A stretch of 64,000 bases of DNA, taken from the NCBI RefSeq assembly GCF_000242635.2, contig NC_017770.1, positions 744,001 to 808,000 on the forward strand. Reading direction: 5' to 3'. Each line of letters starts with the position of its first letter. Positions within the stretch are counted from its first letter, which is position 1. The notes under the pieces were generated by a model. The model searched no databases and was not told the origin of the DNA. It was given only the letters and a program-made list of their open reading frames with translations. The position numbers were made by a program, and so were the translations under genes. Source of the DNA: Solitalea canadensis DSM 3403 (GTDB lineage Bacteria > Bacteroidota > Bacteroidia > Sphingobacteriales > Sphingobacteriaceae). Of the stretch, positions 28,264-36,792 are shown piece by piece.

Positions 28264-29586
28264 ATGAAAAGAATAATAACAATTGGCGCTTTATCACTTA
28301 GCTTATTAGCTACAAGTGCCTGCAACAATTATTTAGATATACAACCTGTTGGAAAAGTAATCCCTCAAACTGCTGAAGATTTCAGAGCGTTACTTACCAA
28401 TGCTTATTCAACTTTCCCTACTCACAAATCATACCTGGCACTTCGCACCGATGAATTGCTGTTGGATGAAAATAGCGAGGACATACCAAATTTGAGAGAT
28501 ATTTATCTGTGGAATGATGGGAATCCTGACGAGAAAACAATACCAATGCCTTGGACTCAGGTTTACAAAACCATTTTTTTTGCGAATAGCGTAATTGCTG
28601 ATGCGGAAAGTAAGGCGGGAAAGAATGAGACTGTAAATCAGATCAGAGGCGAGGCTCATTTGATGAGAGCATACTGCCACTTTGAATTGTTGAACTTATA
28701 TGCTAAGCCATACAATAAAGCAACAGCTGCAACTGACAAAGGCATTCCAATTTCAACCTCTATCGATATTGAACAGAAATATGTTTCATCTCCGGTTGAA
28801 AAGGTTTATAGTCAGATATTTGCTGATGTTGCAGCAGCTAAAAAGCTTTTAAACAAAGCTTCTTTTGATGCAGGTTATAACTATCGTTTTACCACTCGTT
28901 CATTAGCAGCTTTCGAGGCACGTATTTATTTATACCGTGGTGAGTGGGATAAAGCATTAACAGCAGCAGAAACAGGTCTTCAGTTAAATAGTACATTAGA
29001 AGATCTTAATGATGCGGCAAGTAAATCGCCAAGCCATTACCAGTCTAAAGAAAGTATTCAGGCGATGGAAAATACAATGAATAGTATCGTAACCCGTACC
29101 TCATTTATATCACCTCACCTGATCGGTATTTATTCAGCAGGAAACGATTTACGTTTAGCGAAATATTTTGCAAATAACGGCAGTAATTATTCATCAGCAA
29201 AAGGAAATGGTCCGGAGTTTAAAGTATCTTTCAGAAACGGAGAGCTTTACCTGATCAAAGCAGAAGCAGCTGCACGTACCGGTAAAGATGCTATTGCCAG
29301 AGAAGCCTTGCTTGCATTGGAAGTTAAACGTTTAATCCCAACTTACTTTACTACTCAGAAACAGTTAATTGATGGTTTGAGTGGAGAAAATTTGGTTAAT
29401 GAAATTCTTAAAGAAAGAGAACGTGAGTTAGCACTGGAAGGACATCGTTGGTACGATCTTCGTCGTACAGACCAAATTGAGATTAAGCACACTGCTCTTG
29501 AAAAAAATGCTACGCTGATAAAAAATGACCCAAGATATACGATCCGTGTTCCTAAAGAAGCATTAGTGAACAACCCGGATTTGTAA
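28264..29586 (+). CDS. SusD/RagB-type nutrient-binding lipoprotein (locus 1)
   Basis: A 440-residue surface lipoprotein with lipobox TSAC (Cys19) then NNYLDIQPVGK, the standard SusD opening. TPR-like helices appear in 'GEAHLMRAYCHFELLNLYAKPYNK' and the C-terminal hallmark 'EILKERERELALEGHRWYDLRR' is complete. It is shorter than average (usually 470-600), in keeping with RagB-like peptide-binding members. It closes over the SusC channel to bind substrate. A terminator hairpin follows. Confidence 0.92.
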   Translation: MKRIITIGALSLSLLATSACNNYLDIQPVGKVIPQTAEDFRALLTNAYSTFPTHKSYLALRTDELLLDENSEDIPNLRDIYLWNDGNPDEKTIPMPWTQVYKTIFFANSVIADAESKAGKNETVNQIRGEAHLMRAYCHFELLNLYAKPYNKATAATDKGIPISTSIDIEQKYVSSPVEKVYSQIFADVAAAKKLLNKASFDAGYNYRFTTRSLAAFEARIYLYRGEWDKALTAAETGLQLNSTLEDLNDAASKSPSHYQSKESIQAMENTMNSIVTRTSFISPHLIGIYSAGNDLRLAKYFANNGSNYSSAKGNGPEFKVSFRNGELYLIKAEAAARTGKDAIAREALLALEVKRLIPTYFTTQKQLIDGLSGENLVNEILKERERELALEGHRWYDLRRTDQIEIKHTALEKNATLIKNDPRYTIRVPKEALVNNPDL

Positions 29587-29621
29587 GAGATAGAGAAAAC
29601 CAAACAATTAAATTTTAAGAT

Positions 29622-29656
29622 AAACTCCGGCCTTTCTAAAATGGTCGGAGTTTTTT
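29622..29656 (+). terminator. Rho-independent terminator after SusD (locus 1)
   Basis: AACTCCGGCC pairs imperfectly with TGGTCGGAGTT, followed by TTTTTT. It separates the transporter genes from the regulator 15 bp downstream, which may be reached by read-through. Confidence 0.8.
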
Positions 29657-29671
29657 ACCTTACAGCCTCCA

Positions 29672-30439
29672 ATGAATAATATGACCGTACTAATAATAGA
29701 AGATGAAGAATTAGCAGCCAATGAACTTCAGAATACATTACGGCAGCTTGAGCCAACTATTGAAATAGTGGCTGTTCTTGGTACGGTAAAATCAGCTGTT
29801 CAATGGTTGAAAGATCATCAGGTTGACTTGATTTTTATGGACATCCATTTAGGTGATGGTGATAGTTTCCAAATCTTTCAGCAAGTAACAATTAAATGCC
29901 CTGTTATTTTTACTACAGCTTACGACGAATATACCATGAAGGCTTTTAAGCATCAAGGTATCGACTATTTGCTTAAGCCGTTTGATAAAGAGGATGTTCA
30001 GCTGGCTTTGCAAAAATTAAAAAACATTAATGATTCGGTAATTAAGGAAACTGAAGCCCCAGTTGTTCCAGTTTTACCATTGAGTTATGCGCAGGGAAAA
30101 GAACGGTTTATGGTAAACATGGGTACCCGTCTTAAAACCATTTTAGTAGGTGAGGTCGCTTATTTTATGGCCGATGATAAATATTTGTTTTTGATTACAC
30201 GTGATGGACAGAGTTACATCATCGAAGAAACCATCACCAGTTTAGAACCCCAGCTTTCTACCAAAGATTTTTTTCGGATTAACCGGAAGTTTATTGTAAG
30301 CCTGCCTTCTATTAAAGAAATGTATAAGTTATCGAGGAACCGGGTTCGCATCATTCTTGATCCAATTCCCGAAACAGATATGATGATCACGGTGAGCGAA
30401 GACCGGGCTGAAGCATTTAAAACCTGGTTAAACTTATAA
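29672..30439 (+). CDS. LytTR-family two-component response regulator
   Basis: A 255-residue regulator. The receiver domain has the acidic pocket Glu10-Asp11-Glu12, phospho-acceptor Asp57 ('LIFMDIHLGDGDSF'), Thr81/Thr82 and Lys102 ('YLLKPF'). A linker leads to a C-terminal LytTR DNA-binding domain ('RFMVNMGTRLKTILVGEVAYFMADDKYLFLIT' … 'FFRINRKFIVSLPSI'). The partner is most likely the LytS-type kinase at 20331, the only orphan kinase nearby. Probable targets are the locus-1 SusC/SusD and protease genes and/or the downstream barrel protein. Both Met1 and Met4 are plausible starts. Confidence 0.92.
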   Translation: MNNMTVLIIEDEELAANELQNTLRQLEPTIEIVAVLGTVKSAVQWLKDHQVDLIFMDIHLGDGDSFQIFQQVTIKCPVIFTTAYDEYTMKAFKHQGIDYLLKPFDKEDVQLALQKLKNINDSVIKETEAPVVPVLPLSYAQGKERFMVNMGTRLKTILVGEVAYFMADDKYLFLITRDGQSYIIEETITSLEPQLSTKDFFRINRKFIVSLPSIKEMYKLSRNRVRIILDPIPETDMMITVSEDRAEAFKTWLNL

Positions 30440-30477
30440 CAAGGACGATACAAAGCTTACTTCAAATTCTATTTGGC

Positions 30478-30485
30478 TATCTTTG
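30478..30485 (+). promoter_or_regulatory. Bacteroidota -7 element upstream of the barrel-protein gene
   Basis: TATCTTTG is an exact TAnnTTTG match, 22 nt before the ATG at 30508. No good -33 element is visible. Confidence 0.5.
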
Positions 30486-30507
30486 CAGCCACTATACTGA
30501 AACCTTA

Positions 30508-31722
30508 ATGAAATTTCGTTGGTCATTAACAGTCTCTCTTTCCATTTTATCCTATTCTTCGGTTTACAGCCAGGAAAAAACAGATACTGTTAAAGTACCT
30601 AAACAAGATTTATGGGATATCGTTTTTCCAAAGAAATTAGCTCCCGGTGAGAAAGAGGTTACCTCTAAAATTCAAAAAAGTATATTACCATACATTTCGG
30701 CTAATCCTGCAACCGGAATTGAATTTGGTGTATTCGGTAACTTAGCAGCTTATTTTGGAGAACGTCCCACAACCCGCCTATCAAATCTTACAGTAGGAGC
30801 CACCTACACAACCAAGGATCAGTTTTTTACTTCTTTGAGGAGTAATATCTTTACTAACCACGACAAATGGATATTGTCCAGTGACAATCGATTCTATAAA
30901 TATTCGCAATCTACTTATGGTTTAGGCTCATCAAGTTCAAAGAATGATGAGGTCCCATTGCAGTTTAACATGATCCGTTTTTATGAAACTGCATTGCGGG
31001 AAATCTATAAAAGTGTTTATGCCGGGGTAGGAATAAATTATCAACGCCATTATGCCGTAACAGGGTTTAAGCCATTTAACAATAACCAAAAGGAGGGTGA
31101 TGTTTATTCTGTTTACAGTGCAAATTATGGCTTTGATCCGACTGTTTATACTTCTGCCGGCTTTAACATTGCAGCAGGTATCGATAGCCGGGATAATATC
31201 ATAAACGCCTATAAAGGAGTTTATGCTCGGGTAAATTATGCGTTGTTCGGTAAGTTTTTTGGAGGAGCCAGTAAGTGGCAAAATCTATTCACCGAATTCA
31301 GAACGTACCTGCCCATGAAAAAGAACAACAGTCAGGTGTTAGCTTTTTGGTATTATGGCAGTTTTATCACATCAGGAAATGCCCCTTATATGGATCTTCC
31401 GGCAATTGGATGGGATACCTATGGCAATTCTGGTCGGGGTTATGTTCAGGGTCGTTTCAGAGGCAATTCATTAATGTATGGTGAAGCCGAATATCGCTTA
31501 AGATTAACTAAAAGTGGTCTATTAGGAGCAGTTGCATTTTTGAACTGTTCAACTACTAGTAATAAACAGGATGCTGAAAAGCTTTTTGATGCCGTTAACC
31601 CCGCAGGAGGAATTGGCTTACGAATTAAGCTCAATAAAATATCCCGAACCAATATTACCATTGATTACGGAATCGGTAAAAACTCCAATGGTTTTTATTT
31701 GAATGTTGGTGAGACGTTTTAA
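30508..31722 (+). CDS. Outer-membrane beta-barrel protein (BamA/TamA 'surface antigen'-like)
   Basis: A 404-residue exported protein with a signal peptide ending '…SSVYSQEK'. After a short linker it contains only barrel-like amphipathic strands: 'LPYISANPATGIEFGVFGNLAAYFG', 'LSNLTVGATYTTKDQFFTSL' and 'GFNIAAGIDSRDNIINAYKGVYARVNYALFG', ending '…GFYLNVGETF' with a terminal aromatic. The 'D-S-R-D-N' and 'GYVQGRFRG' sections resemble the Omp85/surface-antigen barrel, where the RGF motif is typical. There are no POTRA domains, so it is the barrel-only type common in Bacteroidota. Role unknown; its own promoter suggests a separate unit. Confidence 0.7.
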   Translation: MKFRWSLTVSLSILSYSSVYSQEKTDTVKVPKQDLWDIVFPKKLAPGEKEVTSKIQKSILPYISANPATGIEFGVFGNLAAYFGERPTTRLSNLTVGATYTTKDQFFTSLRSNIFTNHDKWILSSDNRFYKYSQSTYGLGSSSSKNDEVPLQFNMIRFYETALREIYKSVYAGVGINYQRHYAVTGFKPFNNNQKEGDVYSVYSANYGFDPTVYTSAGFNIAAGIDSRDNIINAYKGVYARVNYALFGKFFGGASKWQNLFTEFRTYLPMKKNNSQVLAFWYYGSFITSGNAPYMDLPAIGWDTYGNSGRGYVQGRFRGNSLMYGEAEYRLRLTKSGLLGAVAFLNCSTTSNKQDAEKLFDAVNPAGGIGLRIKLNKISRTNITIDYGIGKNSNGFYLNVGETF

Positions 31723-31747
31723 AGTGAATTTACATACCAGTGAAACA

Positions 31748-31766
31748 GACCCCTAGCCCCTAAAGG
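31748..31766. repeat. Small hairpin repeat (CCCCTAAAGGGG)
   Basis: The near-palindrome CCCCTAGCCCCTAAAGGGG lies within ACAGA…TCTGT-like flanks. It belongs to the same pyrimidine-then-purine type as the TTGA-loop hairpins. Confidence 0.45.
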
Positions 31767-31855
31767 GGAATCTGTATCGTTTGAAAAAATCACTCTCTGC
31801 ATTAATTAGTATTAATAATTTGCAGTTAACTCTGTCAAATGCTCAATCCCGCCTT

Positions 31856-31961
31856 GTACAGTTCGGAAGAGTAAACTTAAGTTCTTGCGGAAACTGCGGG
31901 AGAACTGTACGCAGCGGCGGCGTTTTTTGCTTACTTTTTTTCGCTGCTGGAAAAAAGTAAG
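31856..31961. repeat. Composite inverted-repeat element in a 373-bp gene-free stretch
   Basis: GTACAGTTC (31856-31864) pairs with GAACTGTAC (31902-31910). It is followed by a GC-rich GCAGCGGCGGCG segment, then CTTACTTTTTT (31930-31940) pairing exactly with AAAAAAGTAAG (31951-31961). From memory, the GGCGGCG plus CTTACTTTTT part recurs between genes in many Bacteroidota genomes. No ORF is convincing between 31723 and 32095; the rest of the stretch holds only this element and two small hairpins. Confidence 0.65.
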
Positions 31962-32048
31962 TCTCGCGGAAAGCGACTAAGTGAAATAAAGCACGATTGA
32001 ATATTAAAATGAGACACTTTTGACACTACTGTCAATAACTAAACCTTT

Positions 32049-32064
32049 CCCCTCTTGAGAGGGG
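32049..32064. repeat. Hairpin repeat with TTGA loop
   Basis: CCCCTC-TTGA-GAGGGG, a perfect 6-bp stem continued by TTAGGGGTG. It shares the TTGA loop with 20152-20199 and 20272-20293. Confidence 0.65.
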
Positions 32065-32095
32065 TTAGGGGTGTGTTCATCCAAAGTATGGATCA

Positions 32096-32929
32096 CTAAT
32101 CATTCACCGCTAAAAGCTTATACTTAAGCTGATTTGCCATTTTAGCCGCAGAGATGTTATAAATATATAAAGTATCGTAGTTCCCTGATATTTTCCAGGC
32201 ATATGGTTCCGTTTTTCGTTTCGAGGTGAAATAAATAACATTTTGGAGTTTACCTTTAAGAAGCTGTGTGCAAGGAGACGAGTAACATACGGCAAATTTT
32301 TCAAAATCAGCCAGACCGATAATGCTCCCGTCAAACCTGAAATTGACGGTTTGATCTGTTACAGTATTATTTTTATCTATTAGCTTGTAATTGTTTGCTA
32401 TTGTACTTTCGTTAACGGCTTGGCTAAAAGCAGTTTTTATTCCTGCTTCCACATATAAATATTTAACATTTGCTTTTTCATAAACGCATTCCGGTTTAAT
32501 CCGGTTTGCACTTGTTTCTCTTTTTTGTACTAAATGATCAAGGTATTTATCATAAGTAAAAAAAAGTGTCTTTCCGTTTCTTAATTGGATGGATAAAGAA
32601 TCAGAACCATAATATTTAACAGGAAGATGCTGTCGACTGCCATCTGCATATGCTATTACACTATCGATTTTACTATCCTCAAAAATTAACTCCCAAACAT
32701 CAGGTTTTTGGGTAGCTACATCAATATTGTCCGAATTACGTTTTAAGCTTAATGCAGCCAGGTAATCTTTGCATAACCAGTTACCTTTGAATTTAGTTCT
32801 AGGTCCAGTTATAACTGAATCAATTGTTTTGGGGGAAGATTCCTTTTCAGCGTCTGTAATTGAAGGTTTACTTTTACAACCATTAAAGAGAATAAAGAAT
32901 GAGAGCGTTACTAATAAAGATGATTTCAT
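32096..32929 (-). CDS. Hypothetical lipoprotein
   Basis: A 277-residue lipoprotein with a signal peptide ending in lipobox FNGC (Cys18) and a Lys/Ser-rich linker. The mature part has 'FKGNWLCKDYLAALSLKRNSDN', a pattern seen in small exported Bacteroidota proteins, and predicted beta strands throughout; two cysteines ('CYSSPC') near residue 220 could form a disulfide. No known domain is recognised. The residue after the cysteine is Lys-Ser-Lys without acidic residues, so a periplasmic rather than surface location is more likely. It is the last gene of a minus-strand group and faces the barrel-protein gene across the repeat-rich spacer. Confidence 0.75.
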   Translation of the reverse strand: MKSSLLVTLSFFILFNGCKSKPSITDAEKESSPKTIDSVITGPRTKFKGNWLCKDYLAALSLKRNSDNIDVATQKPDVWELIFEDSKIDSVIAYADGSRQHLPVKYYGSDSLSIQLRNGKTLFFTYDKYLDHLVQKRETSANRIKPECVYEKANVKYLYVEAGIKTAFSQAVNESTIANNYKLIDKNNTVTDQTVNFRFDGSIIGLADFEKFAVCYSSPCTQLLKGKLQNVIYFTSKRKTEPYAWKISGNYDTLYIYNISAAKMANQLKYKLLAVND

Positions 32930-33046
32930 AAATTTAATATGCCTAATAAATTTACGAATCAGTTTTGAAGAAAGTATACAATCTTCAAAATATAATTTTG
33001 GAAGTTTAAATAAAATATGAAAACAGCTATTAACTGCTAAAGCAAA

Positions 33047-33322
33047 TTAGTCGATGTTTCCATACACGTTTCCGATCTTAAGATCTTCATCGACAACAGC
33101 TTTCCATTTAGTTACAAATTCATTAGCAAAAAAAGGAGTTTCAGCCTTCAGGCAGGAAACCTCGATCAGGTAATCTTTTTTTCGTTCTGTAAGTACAAAG
33201 CGAGCTATCTTGGTTCCATCATATTGAAAAACCAAAATATTCTCACGCTCAGAGATACATTCAGCATCAGGCTTACGACACATTTTAAATACAATCTCTA
33301 TATTTTCAATTAATTCTATCAT
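33047..33322 (-). CDS. Hypothetical small cytoplasmic protein
   Basis: A 91-residue protein without signal peptide or membrane segment: 'MIELIENIEIVFKMCRKPDAEC' followed by beta strands 'ENILVFQYDGTKIARFVLTERKKDYLIEV' and a C-terminal helix 'FFANEFVTKWKAVVDEDLKIG'. The composition looks like a real alpha/beta protein, but I recognise no family. It is separated by 117 bp from the lipoprotein gene downstream and 103 bp from the nitrilase-like gene upstream, all on the minus strand, so a shared transcript is possible. Confidence 0.6.
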   Translation of the reverse strand: MIELIENIEIVFKMCRKPDAECISERENILVFQYDGTKIARFVLTERKKDYLIEVSCLKAETPFFANEFVTKWKAVVDEDLKIGNVYGNID

Positions 33323-33425
33323 TTATTGATGATTATCCAGTTCAATATTAAACGGTGCAAAAATGAGATTATTTAGTGAGAAAATCAGGATGGTACGTAT
33401 TTTTTGTGTGCTGAATAATTCATTT

Positions 33426-34562
33426 TTAAAGCCATATGTTAATCAACGCAGCTCCATCTATTATTTTGGAATGGTTCACAGTTTTGTTTTTAAGATAAAT
33501 AACGCTACCGTCATCACCCAAGTCCCAAAGCTTGCCCCGTAAGAAAACATTAATCCCGTTTGATACAGTAGATTTTAGGGCACGACCACCCATACTGTAT
33601 TTAAGCCACGCATCTTTTTCCGTAAGCTTTCCAATATCTGTTTTGTTTACATCAGCAGGTATTGCAGCTCCATTATACCCTTTCCACTTTGTCGACCAAA
33701 GATTGTCGGGTGCAGAAAAGGATGGAACAGCCAGTAAACTGGCTTTTTTGTTCTTTAAAGTTTCATATACAGCAGGATACCATGAATCTGCACAGATGAC
33801 AACGCCTAAATTTCCGGCAGAAGTTTGATACACCGGAATGTTTTGCGCTTTGCCGGCACAAGTGAATATTTTCTCGTCATTGATTGGAAATGCTTTTATT
33901 GATAACGGATCTTTAAGTTTTCCATCTGGTCCGAATACGCCACAAACATTATATAAATTTCCTTTTTTGATTTTTAAACGACCAGCAGCAGAAACGGAAG
34001 GTTCCGGTAATACGATTGAACCTCCCACAACAGTAACTCCAAATTCCTTAGCCAGTTTAGAAAAAACACGTTCATAAATAGTAGCCATTTCCTCTGCTTT
34101 CATTAGAAAAACCGCATATTTTGCTTTGTCATCTGCCGGTGCACCGAAATAATTCTTAATAAAGGAAAGCGGATGTGTTAGCACAACGGTTGTAATAGCA
34201 CTATTTACCGTTGGTGCTGAATAGACAGATGCTTTTTCATTTACCGCAACTAGCCAGGTTCCGGTATATTCCGGAAAAACAACAATGGTTTTGTCAGTTA
34301 TAAATCCATTGTTCTTGGCTTCAGTTAAATATCCTGAAAGTTTGTTGTAAAAGATGGTTTCATTCGCATAATCAGCCGGGAGAAGATAGGGTTGAATGCC
34401 TAATAAATTTCCTTTGGCTGAATCCTGACCAACTACCTCAATGTTTTCCAGCTTTAATGAAGTGGGTTCAGTGGAAGTAATTCTGTCACTTTGCGCCCAA
34501 AGCTGGAACAAACCAATTAATACGACAACGAGGATGGCAATCTTGGTAAATTTGAATTTCAT
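33426..34562 (-). CDS. Exported carbon-nitrogen hydrolase (nitrilase superfamily)
   Basis: A 378-residue protein from the ATG at 34562; an upstream ATG at 34583 would add seven hydrophobic residues before the positively charged KFKFTK and is less likely. A single N-terminal hydrophobic segment (IAILVVVLIGLFQLWA) is a signal peptide or anchor, so the catalytic domain is outside the cytoplasm, which is unusual for the family. Candidate catalytic residues are Glu98 ('VVFPEYTGTW') and Cys257 ('VVICADSWYPAVYE'); a lysine near 'LSIKAFP' could complete the triad. Apolipoprotein N-acyltransferase and vanin-like amidases are other extracytoplasmic members; the reaction here is unknown. It lies on the opposite strand from the aguB amidase and is not its close homologue. 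Confidence 0.75.
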   Translation of the reverse strand: MKFKFTKIAILVVVLIGLFQLWAQSDRITSTEPTSLKLENIEVVGQDSAKGNLLGIQPYLLPADYANETIFYNKLSGYLTEAKNNGFITDKTIVVFPEYTGTWLVAVNEKASVYSAPTVNSAITTVVLTHPLSFIKNYFGAPADDKAKYAVFLMKAEEMATIYERVFSKLAKEFGVTVVGGSIVLPEPSVSAAGRLKIKKGNLYNVCGVFGPDGKLKDPLSIKAFPINDEKIFTCAGKAQNIPVYQTSAGNLGVVICADSWYPAVYETLKNKKASLLAVPSFSAPDNLWSTKWKGYNGAAIPADVNKTDIGKLTEKDAWLKYSMGGRALKSTVSNGINVFLRGKLWDLGDDGSVIYLKNKTVNHSKIIDGAALINIWL

Positions 34563-34666
34563 ATAGGCAACTAACAGATACACTAATATAATAGTCTGTA
34601 GTTTAGAGTCAAGGGAGATGAGCTGAAATTTTTAATTCAAACCCTTCTCAATTGCCAGAAGAATTA

Positions 34667-35623
34667 TTACGGAATCAATAAGATCTTTCCAGTACTTTTT
34701 CTGCTTTCAAGATAACGATGAGCATCCGCTCCTTCCGAAAGCCTAAATTTTGTGGGTTCATCCAGCTTGATTTGTCCGGCAATTATCCATTCAAATAACT
34801 GATTGGATCGTTTTATACGTTCTTCACCGGATGTAAGATAACTCCACAAATCACCACCGGTTAATGTTTTAGAAGTGTCCATTAGCATTCGAGGATCAAC
34901 CGGAGCCGGATCGCCGCCCGACATGCCATAAAAAACAACATGACCGGTGTCTCTGGTTGCCGTAAAACTGTTGGTCAATGTTGAACCAACAGAATCGTAG
35001 GTTATGTGAACACCTTTGGTATAATTAATAACTTTTTCAACCCAGTTTTCACTATAAAGAAATATTTCATCTACACCTGCATGATGGGCGATAGCGGCCT
35101 TTTCTGGCGAGGATGTTAAGCCTATTACGGTTGCTCCTTTTAGCTTACAAATTTGAGTAAGTAACTGGCCAACACCACCTGCAACGGCATGAATCAATAC
35201 AAATTCTCCTTGACTAACTGCATGACTGTCTGTCGCGAGGTATTGAGCGGTAAGACCCTGTAGTAAGGAAGCTGCCGCAGTTTCGAAAGTGATTTTTTCC
35301 GGGAGTGGAATCAAGTGGGTTTCTGGAACTGCCACTAAAGCAGCATTTGCAAAGGGGACATCAGCAAAGCCAACCCGATCACCAATTTTAAATTTTGATG
35401 AACCGTTGTTGTTGATTACAACACCTGCACCTTCATAACCTGCAATATAAGGTGGATTTCCTTTTAAGTGATAGTTGCCTTTCCGACGATAAACATCAGC
35501 GAAATTTAAGCCTATTGCTTTCAATTCTACCATTACCTCGCCTTGCTTAAGGTTTGGATCGGCTACTTCTCCATAATATAATACATCGGCATCGCCAAAA
35601 CGATCAAAACACAATGCTTTCAT
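34667..35623 (-). CDS. NADPH:quinone reductase-like zinc-independent medium-chain dehydrogenase
   Basis: A 318-residue enzyme of the MDR/QOR family. N-terminal 'LKAIGLNFADVYRRKGNYHLKGNPPYIAGYEGAGVV' is the QOR signature, and the Rossmann region has 'VLIHAVAGGVGQLLTQICKLKGATVIGLTSS' (AxxGxxG cofactor motif). No catalytic zinc Cys/His set is seen, as usual for quinone reductases. Near the C-terminus 'LSEGADAHRYLESRKSTGKILL' is typical. It reduces quinones or enones with NADPH in the cytoplasm. Divergent from aguB with 194 bp between. Confidence 0.88.
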   Translation of the reverse strand: MKALCFDRFGDADVLYYGEVADPNLKQGEVMVELKAIGLNFADVYRRKGNYHLKGNPPYIAGYEGAGVVINNNGSSKFKIGDRVGFADVPFANAALVAVPETHLIPLPEKITFETAAASLLQGLTAQYLATDSHAVSQGEFVLIHAVAGGVGQLLTQICKLKGATVIGLTSSPEKAAIAHHAGVDEIFLYSENWVEKVINYTKGVHITYDSVGSTLTNSFTATRDTGHVVFYGMSGGDPAPVDPRMLMDTSKTLTGGDLWSYLTSGEERIKRSNQLFEWIIAGQIKLDEPTKFRLSEGADAHRYLESRKSTGKILLIP

Positions 35624-35774
35624 AAATAGTAGTTAACAAAATTGTAAGTAAAGTATAAACAAATTTAGCTGAATAAGTTTTTATTAGGATTGGTGTTTTG
35701 TATGAATAGCTGTAATTACGTCATGTTATCTTCATATTATCTTCTTCATTGGTTCAATAATGAAATGCCAATTT

Positions 35775-35801
35775 AAAATTTCGTATTTTTGCGAAAATTT
35801 T
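35775..35801 (+). promoter_or_regulatory. aguB promoter: -7 element inside an inverted repeat
   Basis: AAAATTTCG (35775-35783), the -7 element TATTTTTG (35784-35791, matching TAnnTTTG) and CGAAAATTTT (35792-35801) follow each other directly. The arms are inverted with one extra A. The symmetry makes it a candidate operator overlapping the promoter. The GTG start is 17 bp downstream. Confidence 0.55.
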
Positions 35802-35817
35802 AAAAACGAGATAAAAA

Positions 35818-36687
35818 GTGGTAAAAGTAGGATTAGTTCAAATGTCGTGCGTTAAAGAGCCGGCGATCAATCTTGAAAAAGCAATTGCAAAAATTCGTGA
35901 AGCTGCGGCTAAAGGTGCACAGATCGTTTGTTTGCAAGAACTTTTCACATCGTTATATTTTTGCGATGTAGAAGACTACGAAAACTTTAAACTGGCCGAA
36001 CCGATTCCTGGTCCATCGACAGATGCTATACAGACAGTAGCTGCCGAATTAGGAGTAGTGGTTATCGCTTCGTTATTTGAAAAACGTGCGCAAGGCTTGT
36101 ATCATAATACTACAGCCGTTATCGATGCTGATGGAACGTATTTGGGTAAATACCGCAAAATGCACATTCCAGACGATCCGGCATATTACGAGAAATTCTA
36201 TTTCACACCGGGTGATCTTGGGTACAAAACATTTAAAACTAAGTTTGCCAATATTGGTATATTAATTTGCTGGGACCAGTGGTACCCGGAAGCTGCCCGT
36301 ATTACTGCATTAAAAGGTGCAGAGATTTTATTCTATCCAACAGCTATCGGATGGGCTACTGCTCAGGATGAAGCCACCAATACTGAACAATATAATGCTT
36401 GGCAAACTATTCAACGCTCGCACGCTGTAGCAAACGGAGTTCCGGTTGTAAGTGTAAATCGTGTAGGTTTTGAACAAGACGGTGCTATGAAATTCTGGGG
36501 CGGATCATTCGTAAGCAATCCTTTTGGAAGTTTATTATACAAAGCTTCCCACGAGGAGGAAGAAGTAGCTGTAGTTGACATCGACTTAAAGAAAAGTGAC
36601 AGCTACCGTACTCACTGGCCGTTCCTGAGAGATCGTCGTATCGATAGCTATCAGCCTATTACGAAAAGGTTTATTGACGAGGAGTAG
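35818..36687 (+). CDS. aguB: N-carbamoylputrescine amidase
   Basis: A 289-residue nitrilase-superfamily enzyme that hydrolyses N-carbamoylputrescine to putrescine, CO2 and ammonia. The catalytic triad is visible: Glu41 ('CLQELFTSLYFC'), Lys114 ('YRKMHIPDDP') and Cys151 ('ILICWDQWYPEAAR'). 'HIPDDPAYYEKFYFTPGD' and 'DSYRTHWPFLRDRRIDSY' are typical of plant/bacterial carbamoylputrescine amidases. GTG start. The partner agmatine deiminase (37216) lies downstream but is separated by a four-helix-bundle gene with its own inverted arrays. Together they make putrescine from agmatine in the cytoplasm. Confidence 0.93.
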   Translation: MVKVGLVQMSCVKEPAINLEKAIAKIREAAAKGAQIVCLQELFTSLYFCDVEDYENFKLAEPIPGPSTDAIQTVAAELGVVVIASLFEKRAQGLYHNTTAVIDADGTYLGKYRKMHIPDDPAYYEKFYFTPGDLGYKTFKTKFANIGILICWDQWYPEAARITALKGAEILFYPTAIGWATAQDEATNTEQYNAWQTIQRSHAVANGVPVVSVNRVGFEQDGAMKFWGGSFVSNPFGSLLYKASHEEEEVAVVDIDLKKSDSYRTHWPFLRDRRIDSYQPITKRFIDEE

Positions 36688-36692
36688 TTTTT

Positions 36693-36727
36693 AGTCCATA
36701 GTCCATGGTCCATAGTCGATAGTGTAT
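36693..36727. repeat. Heptamer array B, left arm (AGTCCAT units)
   Basis: Five consecutive 7-nt units: AGTCCAT, AGTCCAT, GGTCCAT, AGTCGAT, AGTGTAT. It starts 5 bp after the aguB stop codon. The segment 36692-36715 is the reverse complement of 37181-37204 with only two mismatches in 24, so it forms inverted repeats around the four-helix-bundle gene. Confidence 0.88.
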
Positions 36728-36792
36728 AAATTGAGGCTATAGAATGAATTGTTTAAAGTTGGTATATTTCGCCACTTAACATCTATTCTTTT

